Source: Candidatus Hydrogenedentota bacterium
GTDB taxonomy: Bacteria > Hydrogenedentota > Hydrogenedentia > Hydrogenedentiales > CAITNO01
Assembly: GCA_903922535.1 (NCBI GenBank)
Contig: CAIXUF010000289.1
Span: 1 to 11,119 of the forward strand
DNA: 11,119 bases
Direction of reading: 5' to 3'
Part shown: one piece after another, positions 1-7,159 of the stretch
Numbering within the stretch: position 1 is the first letter of the stretch
How the letters are laid out: each line of letters starts with the position of its first letter
Made by a program: the position numbers and the translations under genes
Notes under the pieces: model-generated
The model's database searches: none
What the model saw: the letters and a program-made list of their open reading frames with translations, nothing else
What the model was told of the DNA's origin: nothing

Positions 1-1
1 C

Positions 2-997
2 CCCGAGGCGGTGCGGGCAGAGCCGAACCGGGACGCTTTGAAACGCCGCGGAAGCACCGGCATCAACTGCTGCCCCTCCAAGCCGGAAGGAAGAGCGTAT
101 CTGCTGGACGTTTACGCGCGGCTCTTCGCGGAATACAAGGATTTGGACCTCGACTACTTCATTTGCTGGCCCTACGATGAGGGCGGCTGCGGATGCGGCG
201 CCTGCGCGCCCTGGGGCGCGAACGCTTTTCCCACCCTGTCGGAAAGTGTTGCTGCGTTGGGCAGGAAAGTCTCCCCAGACCTGAAGGTCATTCTGTCCAC
301 TTGGCTGTATGATATGCCGCCGACGGGGGAGTGGGAGGGCCTTGCATCGCGCCTGGAGAAAGACCATGTGTGGCTCAACGCCGTCATGTGCGACGACCAC
401 ATGGATTTTCCGCGTTATCCACTGGACCATGGTGTGCCCGCCGGATTGCCGCTTTACAATTTCCCGGAGATCAGCATGTGGGCCCGCGATCCCTGGGGCG
501 CCTATGGCGCCAACCCCCTTCCCTCCCGCTATGAATCGCTCTGGAAACAGACCGGCGGAAAGCTGTCCGGCGGCATGCCCTATTCAGAGGGCATTTATGA
601 GGACATGAACAAGGTAATCTGCTATCAGTTCTACTGGAACGGCCGTGTTGCGGCGGAAGACACGCTGCTGGAGTATGCGGCGTACGAATTCTCACCGGAA
701 TGTGTGGACGAGGTGCTGGCTATCGTGCGCCTGTTGGATCAGTCCTGGGTACAGCGGGGACCCAAGTCGGAGGAGGCGTTCCAGCGCATTCAGAAGGTGG
801 ACGCCCGGTTGCCGACCCGGGCAAGAACCGCATGGCGCTGGCGTCTTGTCTACCTGCGTGGGCTGATCGACAGCCAGCTTGCCGCCAACGGGGACAAGAA
901 AGAGGGAAGCGCGCTTCGCGACGCTTTCAAGGAACTCACGGCGATCTACCACGCCGAAAAAGCACACCCGGCACTGAAACCCTTTTCGATCCCGTGA
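2..997 (+). CDS. Glycosidase-like protein, DUF4838/GH20-like (partial, 5' end missing)
   Basis: The reading frame is open from the left edge, so this is the last 331 residues of a longer protein; the GTG at 11 is an internal codon. The visible part looks like a TIM-barrel glycosidase segment. An acidic Trp-Pro-Tyr-Asp-Glu motif is followed at once by a Cys-x-Cys-x-x-Cys cluster (bases 167-205). Further on come an Asp-Asp-His-Met-Asp stretch and a Pro-Tyr-Ser-Glu-Gly-Ile-Tyr-Glu-Asp segment, followed by a Phe-Tyr-Trp motif and a helical C-terminal part rich in Arg, Glu and Ala. The Cys cluster resembles the one in the DUF4838 protein at 8067-9971, which suggests the same broad superfamily. A role in glycan hydrolysis, probably outside the cytoplasm, is inferred; no catalytic residue can be assigned with confidence, and the signal peptide would lie outside the window. 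It converges on the methyltransferase gene at 1098, 100 bp away. Confidence 0.75.
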   Translation, partial: PEAVRAEPNRDALKRRGSTGINCCPSKPEGRAYLLDVYARLFAEYKDLDLDYFICWPYDEGGCGCGACAPWGANAFPTLSESVAALGRKVSPDLKVILSTWLYDMPPTGEWEGLASRLEKDHVWLNAVMCDDHMDFPRYPLDHGVPAGLPLYNFPEISMWARDPWGAYGANPLPSRYESLWKQTGGKLSGGMPYSEGIYEDMNKVICYQFYWNGRVAAEDTLLEYAAYEFSPECVDEVLAIVRLLDQSWVQRGPKSEEAFQRIQKVDARLPTRARTAWRWRLVYLRGLIDSQLAANGDKKEGSALRDAFKELTAIYHAEKAHPALKPFSIP

Positions 998-1107
998 CGA
1001 TCTGTGGGGGGCGTGAAATGCTGCCGCGCAAAATGGAAAGCATCATCTTCGGACTTGAGCCGGGATGGCATCTTATGCGGATGCCCCAACCCACAGGTTA
1101 GTCACCG
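992..1107. repeat. Imperfect inverted repeat around two convergent stop codons
   Basis: CTGTGGG at 1002-1008 is complementary to CCCACAG at 1090-1096, and the flanking GTGAC at 994-998 is complementary to GTCAC at 1101-1105. The arms therefore enclose the gap between the convergent genes and touch both stop codons. A smaller hairpin (GGCAT at 1067-1071 with ATGCC at 1081-1085) lies inside. No T-run follows on either strand, so a terminator role is possible but weak. Confidence 0.3.
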
Positions 1108-2018
1108 GTCTTCCGAAGGATCATCCACCACTGCGGATTGACCCCTGCCATGGGGATCTCGGCAACTGACAATTCGCTCTCGGCGATCCATTGGCGCGTC
1201 ATGGGAATGAGATTGTAAAATAGGTCCCAGGGAAACCAATCCACGCCGATGAACCGGCACCAGTTGAAATGATCAAAGATCAGGCAACCGCCGGGCCGCA
1301 GCAGGCGCACCGCGTCCGCCACAATCTTCATCAGTTCAGGTTTGCCCCGCTGATCAAGGCGTCCCGCGGCGGCATCCTCCGCCAGCCATTCAATCATCTG
1401 CCGTTCGCTGGGGAACCAGTCGACAGCCGTCGTGTCCATGCCGCGCGGCTCCGACACCGCCGTCTGGAGGATGTCGTTCACCGCGTGGTGGAAACAGGCA
1501 ACGTCAATGCTACCCGCGGGAAGATGGCGTAGTGCCTCCTGCGCGTTGTCTTCGACGATGCACACCGGCATGGCAACGCGGGCAATCTTTGCCCGGAGCT
1601 GCTCGCGCAGACGGCGGTTGAGGTTGATGGAAAGATAGGAAGCCCGCCCCCCGCTGTGGGCCTCGGCGGCGAGAATGACCGGACAGGACGCCCCCACACA
1701 GGGCTCATAGACCGTCATTCCGTGCGGCAGACACAGCGTCTGAAAGACCTCGTAGTACTGGGCCGCCAGCACGGCGTCCAGGACTGGCATGCAGATGTCG
1801 AGCGGTTTCGGGTCCTGCAGCGCCCCAGCCACCCTGCTCGAAAGATCAGCAATCCCCTCCAGGTCACGCCGCGCGGCATCGCCAAGCACGTTGTGGATCG
1901 GCCCGGTGGAGATCTCCTCAGTGACACGTGCTGGTTCCCACATGGGCGTCCGCTCTGTCCAGGTCGTCTCTGTTGTCACAACGGCTTCTCCGCTTCGCAT
2001 CCAAAGTAGGCGCGACAT
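1098..2018 (-). CDS. Class I SAM-dependent methyltransferase
   Basis: A predicted cytoplasmic protein of 306 residues with a Rossmann-type SAM-binding core. Motif I is the Tyr-Glu-Pro-Cys-Val-Gly-Ala-Ser stretch at about residues 104-111. It is followed by the second strand (Tyr-Leu-Ser-Ile-Asn-Leu-Asn), a Val-Glu-Asp-Asn-Ala segment that would contact the adenine, an Ile-Asp-Val-Ala-Cys-Phe-His-His strand and a Leu-Leu-Arg-Pro-Gly-Gly turn before the fifth strand. The substrate is unknown; the first 75 residues match no domain I recognise. The ATG at 2018 is preferred because AAGGA (2033-2029) sits 10 bases upstream. An in-frame ATG at 2102 would add 28 residues but lacks a Shine-Dalgarno. 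It is last in a three-gene minus-strand run, 114 bp after the isoaspartate methyltransferase-like gene. The usual acidic residue ending the second strand appears to be Asn, so SAM binding may be atypical. Confidence 0.8.
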   Translation of the reverse strand: MSRLLWMRSGEAVVTTETTWTERTPMWEPARVTEEISTGPIHNVLGDAARRDLEGIADLSSRVAGALQDPKPLDICMPVLDAVLAAQYYEVFQTLCLPHGMTVYEPCVGASCPVILAAEAHSGGRASYLSINLNRRLREQLRAKIARVAMPVCIVEDNAQEALRHLPAGSIDVACFHHAVNDILQTAVSEPRGMDTTAVDWFPSERQMIEWLAEDAAAGRLDQRGKPELMKIVADAVRLLRPGGCLIFDHFNWCRFIGVDWFPWDLFYNLIPMTRQWIAESELSVAEIPMAGVNPQWWMILRKTGD

Positions 2019-2048
2019 CTTGCCGTGTTCCTTGCGCGCGGCCGCGTG

Positions 2049-2085
2049 CAAGAGGCCGAGGAGGTAAGAGGCTGGCAGCCTCTTG
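2049..2085 (-). promoter_or_regulatory. Two mutually exclusive hairpins in the leader of the methyltransferase gene
   Basis: A perfect 19-base palindrome at 2066-2084 (AAGAGGCTG, one central base, CAGCCTCTT) lies between the isoaspartate methyltransferase-like stop and the methyltransferase start. The right arm can instead pair with CAAGAGGC at 2049-2056 (complement at 2078-2085), so the two stems exclude each other. The palindrome ends 33 bases before the Shine-Dalgarno. No T-run follows, so simple termination is unlikely; a translational or RNA-processing role is inferred. Confidence 0.35.
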
Positions 2086-2132
2086 TGCTGTGGGCGCGGC
2101 ATTCTGCCGCAACCCCGAACACAATGACGATC

Positions 2133-3092
2133 TCAGTTCGCCGGCTTCGGATTCTTTTCAACGGCACCCTTCATGGGAATGAAATGCACACCCATGTCGC
2201 GGCGGGAATGCACCTTGCCGTCGGCATCCTTCGTATAGACAAACAGCGTCTGCGTGCCGCGGATGGGCGAACCCACGGGAATGATCAGCTTTCCGTTGGG
2301 CTTCAGTTGCTCCAGGAGTGCGGGCGGCACGTAGCGCGCCGCGCAGGTCACCATGATGATGTCAAAGCCATCCTTGACCTCGGGCCAGCCGAAATAGCCG
2401 TCGCCGACCTTGCTGTGCACGTTCGTGTAACCGATGGGCTTGAACAGCTCCCCGACACCCTTGCCGATGGGCTCAATGATCTCGATGCTGTACGCCTCTT
2501 TCACGATACGCGAAAGCAGGGAGATCTGAAAGCCGCTGCCGGTGCCGATCTCCAGAACCACGTCCGTGGCCTTGGGCTGGGCCAACTGCGTCATGTAGGC
2601 CTGCCCGAGATAATCGCTCATCACGGAGCCGTAGCCCAGGCCCCAAGGCTTGGCCTCGGCGTCATAGGCGTTCCCGACGGTGTTGAACTTGCCCTCGTAG
2701 TTGTAGTGGAAATACTCGCGCGGGACCGCCTTGAAGGCCTGCATCACTTCCGGCTGGGCCGCCTTGAACTTGCCGGCAAGATAGTCCTCAATGCGCTTGA
2801 TCACCTTGTCCCTGCGTTCCTGTACTTTCTTGAACGCATCCTCCGAGATTTCCATTTTCCGACCAGTGGCTTTGGCAAGCTCGATGTAGCGGGCATAGGT
2901 CCATGCGGGAGCCTGCGGGGCGGGCGCCGCTGCCGTTGCCGCCGGTGCAGGCGCCGCAGCGGCGGCAGGAGCCGGGGCCGGGGCAGGAGCGGCCGTGGGC
3001 GGTGTGGCGGCCGGTTTTGGAGCGGGTGCCTGGGCATAGCCAAAACCCGTTATGGCCAGGAACACCAGAACTGCACAAGTGACTGACTTCAT
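2133..3092 (-). CDS. Exported protein-L-isoaspartate O-methyltransferase-like protein
   Basis: A protein of 319 residues in three parts. A signal peptide covers residues 1-20 (Lys3-type... hydrophobic core to Gly-Tyr-Ala, likely cut after Ala20). A low-complexity Ala/Pro linker runs over about residues 22-63. The rest, to the C-terminus, is a PCMT-type SAM methyltransferase domain. Seen motifs are Val-Leu-Glu-Ile-Gly-Thr-Gly-Ser-Gly (motif I, about residues 175-183), a Ser-Ile-Glu strand, Gly-Asp-Gly-Tyr-Phe-Gly, and Gly-Lys-Leu-Ile-Ile-Pro-Val-Gly, all typical of the family that methylates isoaspartyl residues in damaged proteins. Family members are usually cytoplasmic and near 210 residues; the extra N-terminus is the oddity. 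The ATG at 3092 is supported by the signal peptide and by GGGAG at 3108-3104. It starts 22 bases after the membrane spermidine-synthase-like gene, so co-transcription is likely. True isoaspartate activity is not proven; other methyl acceptors are possible. Confidence 0.85.
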   Translation of the reverse strand: MKSVTCAVLVFLAITGFGYAQAPAPKPAATPPTAAPAPAPAPAAAAAPAPAATAAAPAPQAPAWTYARYIELAKATGRKMEISEDAFKKVQERRDKVIKRIEDYLAGKFKAAQPEVMQAFKAVPREYFHYNYEGKFNTVGNAYDAEAKPWGLGYGSVMSDYLGQAYMTQLAQPKATDVVLEIGTGSGFQISLLSRIVKEAYSIEIIEPIGKGVGELFKPIGYTNVHSKVGDGYFGWPEVKDGFDIIMVTCAARYVPPALLEQLKPNGKLIIPVGSPIRGTQTLFVYTKDADGKVHSRRDMGVHFIPMKGAVEKNPKPAN

Positions 3093-3114
3093 TGTCTCAG
3101 ACTCTCCCGTCGGA

Positions 3115-5553
3115 TTAAGACGCTCTTCTGGGGAACGTCGCCCATGTCAGCAGGTACACCGCCAACGCTGACATCATAACAACTTGATAGCCGTAGCGAA
3201 AAGCCAGCACGGTGGCCAGCGGCGGCGCAATCACGGAAAACGCGCCGTTGATGCCCCATGCCATGGGAAGAAACGCGGCCATGTCGCCGTCGAGACTGCG
3301 CAGTCCCATGGAGAAGGGAATGCCCATGGCGAACGACACGGGCGCAACAAACACGAGAATCGCCGCACACTGTCCCACAAAGGGCCAGCCGCCAATCCAC
3401 AGCGTGGCGCGATCAAGAAAGAGCCCGTAGGCGGCAACCGTTGCCGCGACCACCACCAGCGTGGCAAACACCCCGGCGCGGGGTGCACGCTCAAAACGGC
3501 GGGAGGCGAAAAGGCTGCCCAGCCCGGAGAAGATCAGCATGCCCGACAGCACGATGGCAAAGGAACTCACGGCGTCGTTGAGCACGAGCGTGAAACGCTC
3601 GATGAGCGTCATTTCAATGAAAAGAAAGCCCAGCCCCAAACCGGCGAAATAAACAATGCCGCGGAGCACGGTGCCCAAACCCGCCTTCACCCGGCCCACC
3701 CGGGCCAGCGGCAGCAAACAGACAATCAGCCCGAACAGGGCGGCCTGCGCAAGAACACAGTAGTTCACGAGCAGGCCGATTTCCGTCTGGGGGATCTGGT
3801 CGAGTTTGCGGAGCACCTTCTTCAGGTTGCCCAACTGGACAATCGAATACAGGAACGGCCGCTCGTTGGAAAAGGCGCTCAGGTCGAAGGTGGCACCGGC
3901 GTCGGTGCCTTCCTGATTGCTGGACAGCAGCGCGACGAGATCGGTCATTAGCGAGTCTTTGGATGCCCCCGGCACGGCGTCGGCCTGTTCATCCTCGAGT
4001 GTGAACGGCGGCGATTCGTTCCACACCTCGACCTCCTCCGGATTGATGCCGGGAAACCAGGGCGTGTCAAAGGAACGGTCGCTGCAAAACGCGCGCACCC
4101 TGGCAATGTCCTCCGGGGTGAATGCGGACTTGCACACAAGCACCCGGGCGATCCATTCGGAACGGTAAACGATGATGTGATCCTGCGGGTTGGCCACGCC
4201 CTCGCGCCGCAGCGCCTCCAAGACGGTGTTGACCGCTTTCACCGCGTAGCCGGGGAACTGGCGAATGGTGATCGGAATGGACACCAGCCCGTTCGGGGTC
4301 AGCGCGCGGCAATACCGCTGGATGCATTCGCGGGTAAAGGCGTAGATGTTGGCCTTGCCCCCGTCGAGATGCTCCACGGCGATATCCACAACGTCGAACG
4401 GTTCGGGGTTGCGTGAGAGGTAGGACTGCGGGCCTTCATACAGCACCTCGGGCCTGGGGCCCGGTGCCGCAAGCAAACTGTCGTACACCACCTCGTCGGA
4501 CTCCAGCACCACAACCTTGGAGCACTGTGCCGTGCCCACCTCGGGAATGCGAAAACCGCCCCCCGAACCGACAAGAAGCACCCGTGGCTTCTCGCGAAGG
4601 ACATAGGGGAGCGTGCACAAGGCTCCATTGACATAACTGAGGTCGGGCTGCACGCCCGGTTTGGGCAGCGAAGTGATTCGGTTGCCGTCACGATAAAGTC
4701 CCAGCGATTCGGGCGGACCCTCGATGTTAAGCAGGCCAAGATTGTTGGTGACGGGCAGGTCGCGCCGCTCCGTGAAATTGTCCAGAACCAGGCTGTACCC
4801 CTTCGGGGACCGGTTCTCGCGGACGATGCGGTTGCCCTCGACGTTCAGGACGGTGTAGACGGCTTTGTATTCATAGAATCGCGCGCGGTTCTCCTTGATC
4901 ACCCACGTCTCGCACAGAACCAGCGCGACCAGTGCGATAGCCGTCGCCGTCCTGCGGTGTTTGGCGATGGCGTAGGGGAGGTTTACCAGGGCGGCGAGAA
5001 ACAGCACCGGCGGGATGGCGCAAACAAGGTAGAACGGATGCACCACAAACATGAGCAGCAGTATCAGGATGGCGCCGATGCCCGCGCCGATGAGGTCCGC
5101 CCCGTACAGCCCCATGACCTGTTCGCGGAAGGCCATGAAATTCAGCCCGAGGAAGGATCCCACCAGGAAGAAGAATGGGAATAATGCCAGATAATACAGC
5201 CCGATATTGACAAGCTGCGTCTTCCAAAGCACCGGATTCTCAAGCGCCAGCGGATTGAACGGGTTGATTGTCGTGAGATGGAATCCCGCGATGGCCACGA
5301 GCATAAGCAGCACGGGGAGCGCGAAAAGGAGCGTGCGGTGCATTTTCACAAGGGATGCGCTGAAGATGGAGAGCATCACGCCGCTCAGGGCGTAGCCCAC
5401 CATGGCCATCGAAATGACCCAGTAGCCGAATTCGGAGAAGCTGGCAATGGCGAAATAGCGCGTGAGCATGACCTCAAACGCGATTCCGGACATGGACACC
5501 AGCAGCACGGCCAGGCCGCGCTGCCGGACGTTTTGGGACGCTTCGTGGGTCAT
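3115..5553 (-). CDS. Membrane-embedded spermidine-synthase-like protein
   Basis: About 812 residues from the ATG at 5553. Seven predicted membrane segments (roughly residues 12-260) are followed by a soluble spermidine-synthase-like domain and then about seven more membrane segments (last 200 residues). The soluble part shows the nucleotide-binding loop Leu-Leu-Val-Gly-Ser-Gly-Gly-Gly near residue 325, an acidic strand end (Val-Val-Leu-Glu-Ser-Asp-Glu), and Leu-Thr-Pro-Asn-Gly-Leu before the fifth strand. The C-terminal block has the Gly-Phe-Leu-Phe-Ile-Glu and Ser-Gly-Leu-Gly-Ser motifs common in large membrane proteins annotated as spermidine synthases. Polyamine synthesis is doubtful for this architecture; group transfer to a lipid, glycan or protein, or transport coupled to it, is equally open. 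Start choice: the frame extends to a TTG at 5631 without a Shine-Dalgarno, while the ATG at 5553 overlaps the stop of a leader ORF and leaves 12 residues before the first membrane segment. First gene of the three-gene run. Confidence 0.85.
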   Translation of the reverse strand: MTHEASQNVRQRGLAVLLVSMSGIAFEVMLTRYFAIASFSEFGYWVISMAMVGYALSGVMLSIFSASLVKMHRTLLFALPVLLMLVAIAGFHLTTINPFNPLALENPVLWKTQLVNIGLYYLALFPFFFLVGSFLGLNFMAFREQVMGLYGADLIGAGIGAILILLLMFVVHPFYLVCAIPPVLFLAALVNLPYAIAKHRRTATAIALVALVLCETWVIKENRARFYEYKAVYTVLNVEGNRIVRENRSPKGYSLVLDNFTERRDLPVTNNLGLLNIEGPPESLGLYRDGNRITSLPKPGVQPDLSYVNGALCTLPYVLREKPRVLLVGSGGGFRIPEVGTAQCSKVVVLESDEVVYDSLLAAPGPRPEVLYEGPQSYLSRNPEPFDVVDIAVEHLDGGKANIYAFTRECIQRYCRALTPNGLVSIPITIRQFPGYAVKAVNTVLEALRREGVANPQDHIIVYRSEWIARVLVCKSAFTPEDIARVRAFCSDRSFDTPWFPGINPEEVEVWNESPPFTLEDEQADAVPGASKDSLMTDLVALLSSNQEGTDAGATFDLSAFSNERPFLYSIVQLGNLKKVLRKLDQIPQTEIGLLVNYCVLAQAALFGLIVCLLPLARVGRVKAGLGTVLRGIVYFAGLGLGFLFIEMTLIERFTLVLNDAVSSFAIVLSGMLIFSGLGSLFASRRFERAPRAGVFATLVVVAATVAAYGLFLDRATLWIGGWPFVGQCAAILVFVAPVSFAMGIPFSMGLRSLDGDMAAFLPMAWGINGAFSVIAPPLATVLAFRYGYQVVMMSALAVYLLTWATFPRRAS

Positions 5554-5594
5554 ATAATAGGGCGCTCCGCCGTGGGCGGTGAAGTACAGGTCAT
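5550..5594 (-). CDS. 14-codon leader ORF coupled to the membrane spermidine-synthase-like gene
   Basis: An ATG at 5594-5592 has AGAGGA at 5607-5602 with a 7-base spacer, the best ribosome binding site near this gene. It encodes MTCTSPPTAERPII and ends in TGA at 5552-5550, which overlaps the ATG (5553-5551) of the downstream gene as ATGA. This geometry is typical of translational coupling. The peptide has no attenuator-like run of one amino acid. The alternative is that this ATG was meant for the main frame and a one-base indel (real or sequencing error) separates them. Confidence 0.45.
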   Translation of the reverse strand: MTCTSPPTAERPII

Positions 5595-5830
5595 TATTGC
5601 TTCCTCTGGGTGCTTCCCCAGTTAGATTCAAAGTGTAAATGCCGGTTTGTGCCGGAAGGGTTCCTTAATGATGGATCTTGCCTGCACCCTGGCAGCATGA
5701 AACGCGAACGGACCGGCAGGACGCAGACTATAGGGGATTTGCTGCTGCCGTTGCCAGTTTTCCCATCCTTTCGAAGAAAAGAGACTGACGCAGGCGGAGC
5801 TTGGCGAAGACGTGCCTGCCCCTGTTCTTC
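5595..5830. other. Intergenic region between serine hydrolase and membrane spermidine-synthase-like gene
   Basis: These 236 bp hold the Shine-Dalgarno of the leader ORF (5607-5602). A TATAGT hexamer (5732-5727, minus strand) could be a -10 box, but no convincing -35 is found 16-18 bases upstream. A weak terminator-like hairpin is listed separately. Long open frames across this stretch have no recognisable protein character. Confidence 0.4.
5773..5819 (-). terminator. Possible weak terminator after the serine hydrolase gene
   Basis: On the minus strand GCAGGC (5819-5814) can pair with GCCTGC (5795-5790) around an 18-base loop. A pyrimidine-rich tract with a T4 run follows at about 5784-5773. 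The loop is long and the T-tract interrupted, so this is a weak candidate. Confidence 0.25.
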
Positions 5831-7081
5831 TTAGCGTCTCGGGACTTTCTTGGCCGTCGGGTGCCCCTTCACGGCGGGTGTTTGGGGCGGCAGACCGCCG
5901 TCCGTGGGTAGTGGCGGAACGGGAACATCGTTTTGCGCATAAAAACCGTCGTATATCCACGAAAACGTTTCTGTCTCCGCAGACCCCATCACCTTGACCG
6001 CAACCTGTTCGGCCACGCGCAGGCCGTTCCGGCCGTTGGTGAAGATGACCACACCCCTGCGTTGTGCCAGCGACCCTGCCGCATAGCTCATAAAGCCGCG
6101 GCTGTCCCCCCAATGCCAGAACCGGTCACCGTCATCGGAGAGGTGGAGCCCCCAGCCCAATCCCCACGCCAAATCGTCTGTCAGGCGCACCTGGGGACTC
6201 AGCATCATCCGCTTGAGCGTGTAATCCAGCGGCAGCGCCCCGTTCTTTCGGAAGAACAGTTCCACGAGAAAGCGGGCATAGTCTTTCGGGGTGCTGTGGA
6301 GGGAGCCCGAGGCGTTGGCCTGATCGGGACGGCTGCGTTCCACTTCGCGGACCGGTGTGTTGTCGAAATCATGGGCGACGGCCGCTTCCGTTTCATACTC
6401 CGGCCGCCAGACGTAGGCGCTTTCCGTCAGTCCGAGCGGGCGGAGCACATAGTCGTCCATCACCTGCAGAAGCGGCACTCCCACGATGCGCTCGACCACC
6501 CGCTGCAGGTAGATATAGGCCGCGCCGGAATAGCCAAAGCGCTGACCCGGCGCAAAGTCCATCTTCTCCGGCCATTTGGGGAAGTGGGTGATGGGCAGGC
6601 CGCTCATGTGCGCCAGCACGGTGCGCGCCGTGATGCGTTCCGCTCCCGGGCTCACCGACGGGACCAGTTCGGGGAGGTAGGTCTGCGTCAGGGGGGCGTC
6701 CAGTTGCAGTTTGCCCTCTTCGCACAGCCGCAGAACGACATAGGCGAAGGTGGGCTTGGTAAGCGACGCCGCCTGGAAAATGGTCGTGTCGGTTACCGGC
6801 TGTTTGGTTTTCCTGTTGGCGTATCCAAATCCCTGGAAACCGGCAAGTCGACCGTCATCGATGATGGCAATCGACAGGCCGGGCAGGCCGGACGATTCAA
6901 GCAGTTCGGTGATGGTGTGGTGCAGGTGCTCGGTCCCGATGCGCCCTGTCGCGGGGGAGGCATTTCGGGCGGTGGCAAGAGCCCCCTCTTCGGCCTGCAC
7001 AGGGCGCTGGACGGCACCCAATGCCGCCAGCGAAGCGGCGGAAAGTGTTAGTGCTTGTCTGCGGGACAGGTAATCGGACAT
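5831..7081 (-). CDS. Tat-exported serine hydrolase, class C beta-lactamase family
   Basis: A 416-residue protein of the beta-lactamase/penicillin-binding-like serine hydrolase family (esterases, D-aminopeptidases, class C beta-lactamases). Residues 1-30 form a twin-arginine signal (Ser-Arg-Arg-Gln-Ala-Leu at 6-11, then an Ala/Leu-rich core ending Val-Gln-Ala). The nucleophile motif is Ser106-Leu-Thr-Lys109. The family's His-x-Ser-Gly-Leu-Pro block is at 158-163. The second motif is Tyr184-Ser-Gly, where Tyr-x-Asn is common. His323-Trp-Gly fills the third motif position. The C-terminal 30 residues are Pro-rich and basic. Substrate cannot be read from the sequence; a periplasmic esterase or peptidase is most likely. 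The ATG at 7081 is preferred over a TTG at 7159 because it begins the Tat signal, has GGAA 9 bases upstream, and because the TTG is part of a predicted -35 box. Its 5' end is divergent from the terC-like gene. Confidence 0.88.
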   Translation of the reverse strand: MSDYLSRRQALTLSAASLAALGAVQRPVQAEEGALATARNASPATGRIGTEHLHHTITELLESSGLPGLSIAIIDDGRLAGFQGFGYANRKTKQPVTDTTIFQAASLTKPTFAYVVLRLCEEGKLQLDAPLTQTYLPELVPSVSPGAERITARTVLAHMSGLPITHFPKWPEKMDFAPGQRFGYSGAAYIYLQRVVERIVGVPLLQVMDDYVLRPLGLTESAYVWRPEYETEAAVAHDFDNTPVREVERSRPDQANASGSLHSTPKDYARFLVELFFRKNGALPLDYTLKRMMLSPQVRLTDDLAWGLGWGLHLSDDGDRFWHWGDSRGFMSYAAGSLAQRRGVVIFTNGRNGLRVAEQVAVKVMGSAETETFSWIYDGFYAQNDVPVPPLPTDGGLPPQTPAVKGHPTAKKVPRR

Positions 7082-7130
7082 GCGTCTTGTTTCCGGCGCG
7101 GCGTTTCGCGGTTGCAACGGCAGAAAGGGA

Positions 7131-7159
7131 ATTATAGGGCGCGGAAGCCCATGCTGCAA
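7131..7159 (-). promoter_or_regulatory. Sigma70-type promoter for the serine hydrolase gene
   Basis: TTGCAG (7159-7154) and a consensus TATAAT (7136-7131) are separated by exactly 17 bases on the minus strand. Transcription would start near 7124, giving a leader of about 43 bases before the ATG at 7081. The rest of the 218-bp divergent region shows only a poor -10-like TATCCT (7221-7226) for the plus-strand operon. Confidence 0.6.

Noticed and set aside
2025..3086. 353-codon plus-strand frame opposite the exported methyltransferase gene
   Set aside because: It is the antisense of a gene with clear family motifs; its Arg/Gly-rich tail is just the complement of the Ala/Pro linker, and no domain is recognisable.
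5628..6113. 161-codon minus-strand frame covering the gap after the serine hydrolase
   Set aside because: It overlaps the hydrolase C-terminus in another frame and has a low-complexity basic composition; no Shine-Dalgarno or recognisable domain was found.
5933..7051. 372-codon plus-strand frame opposite the serine hydrolase
   Set aside because: Antisense to a gene with intact catalytic motifs and its own promoter; no Shine-Dalgarno or known domain.
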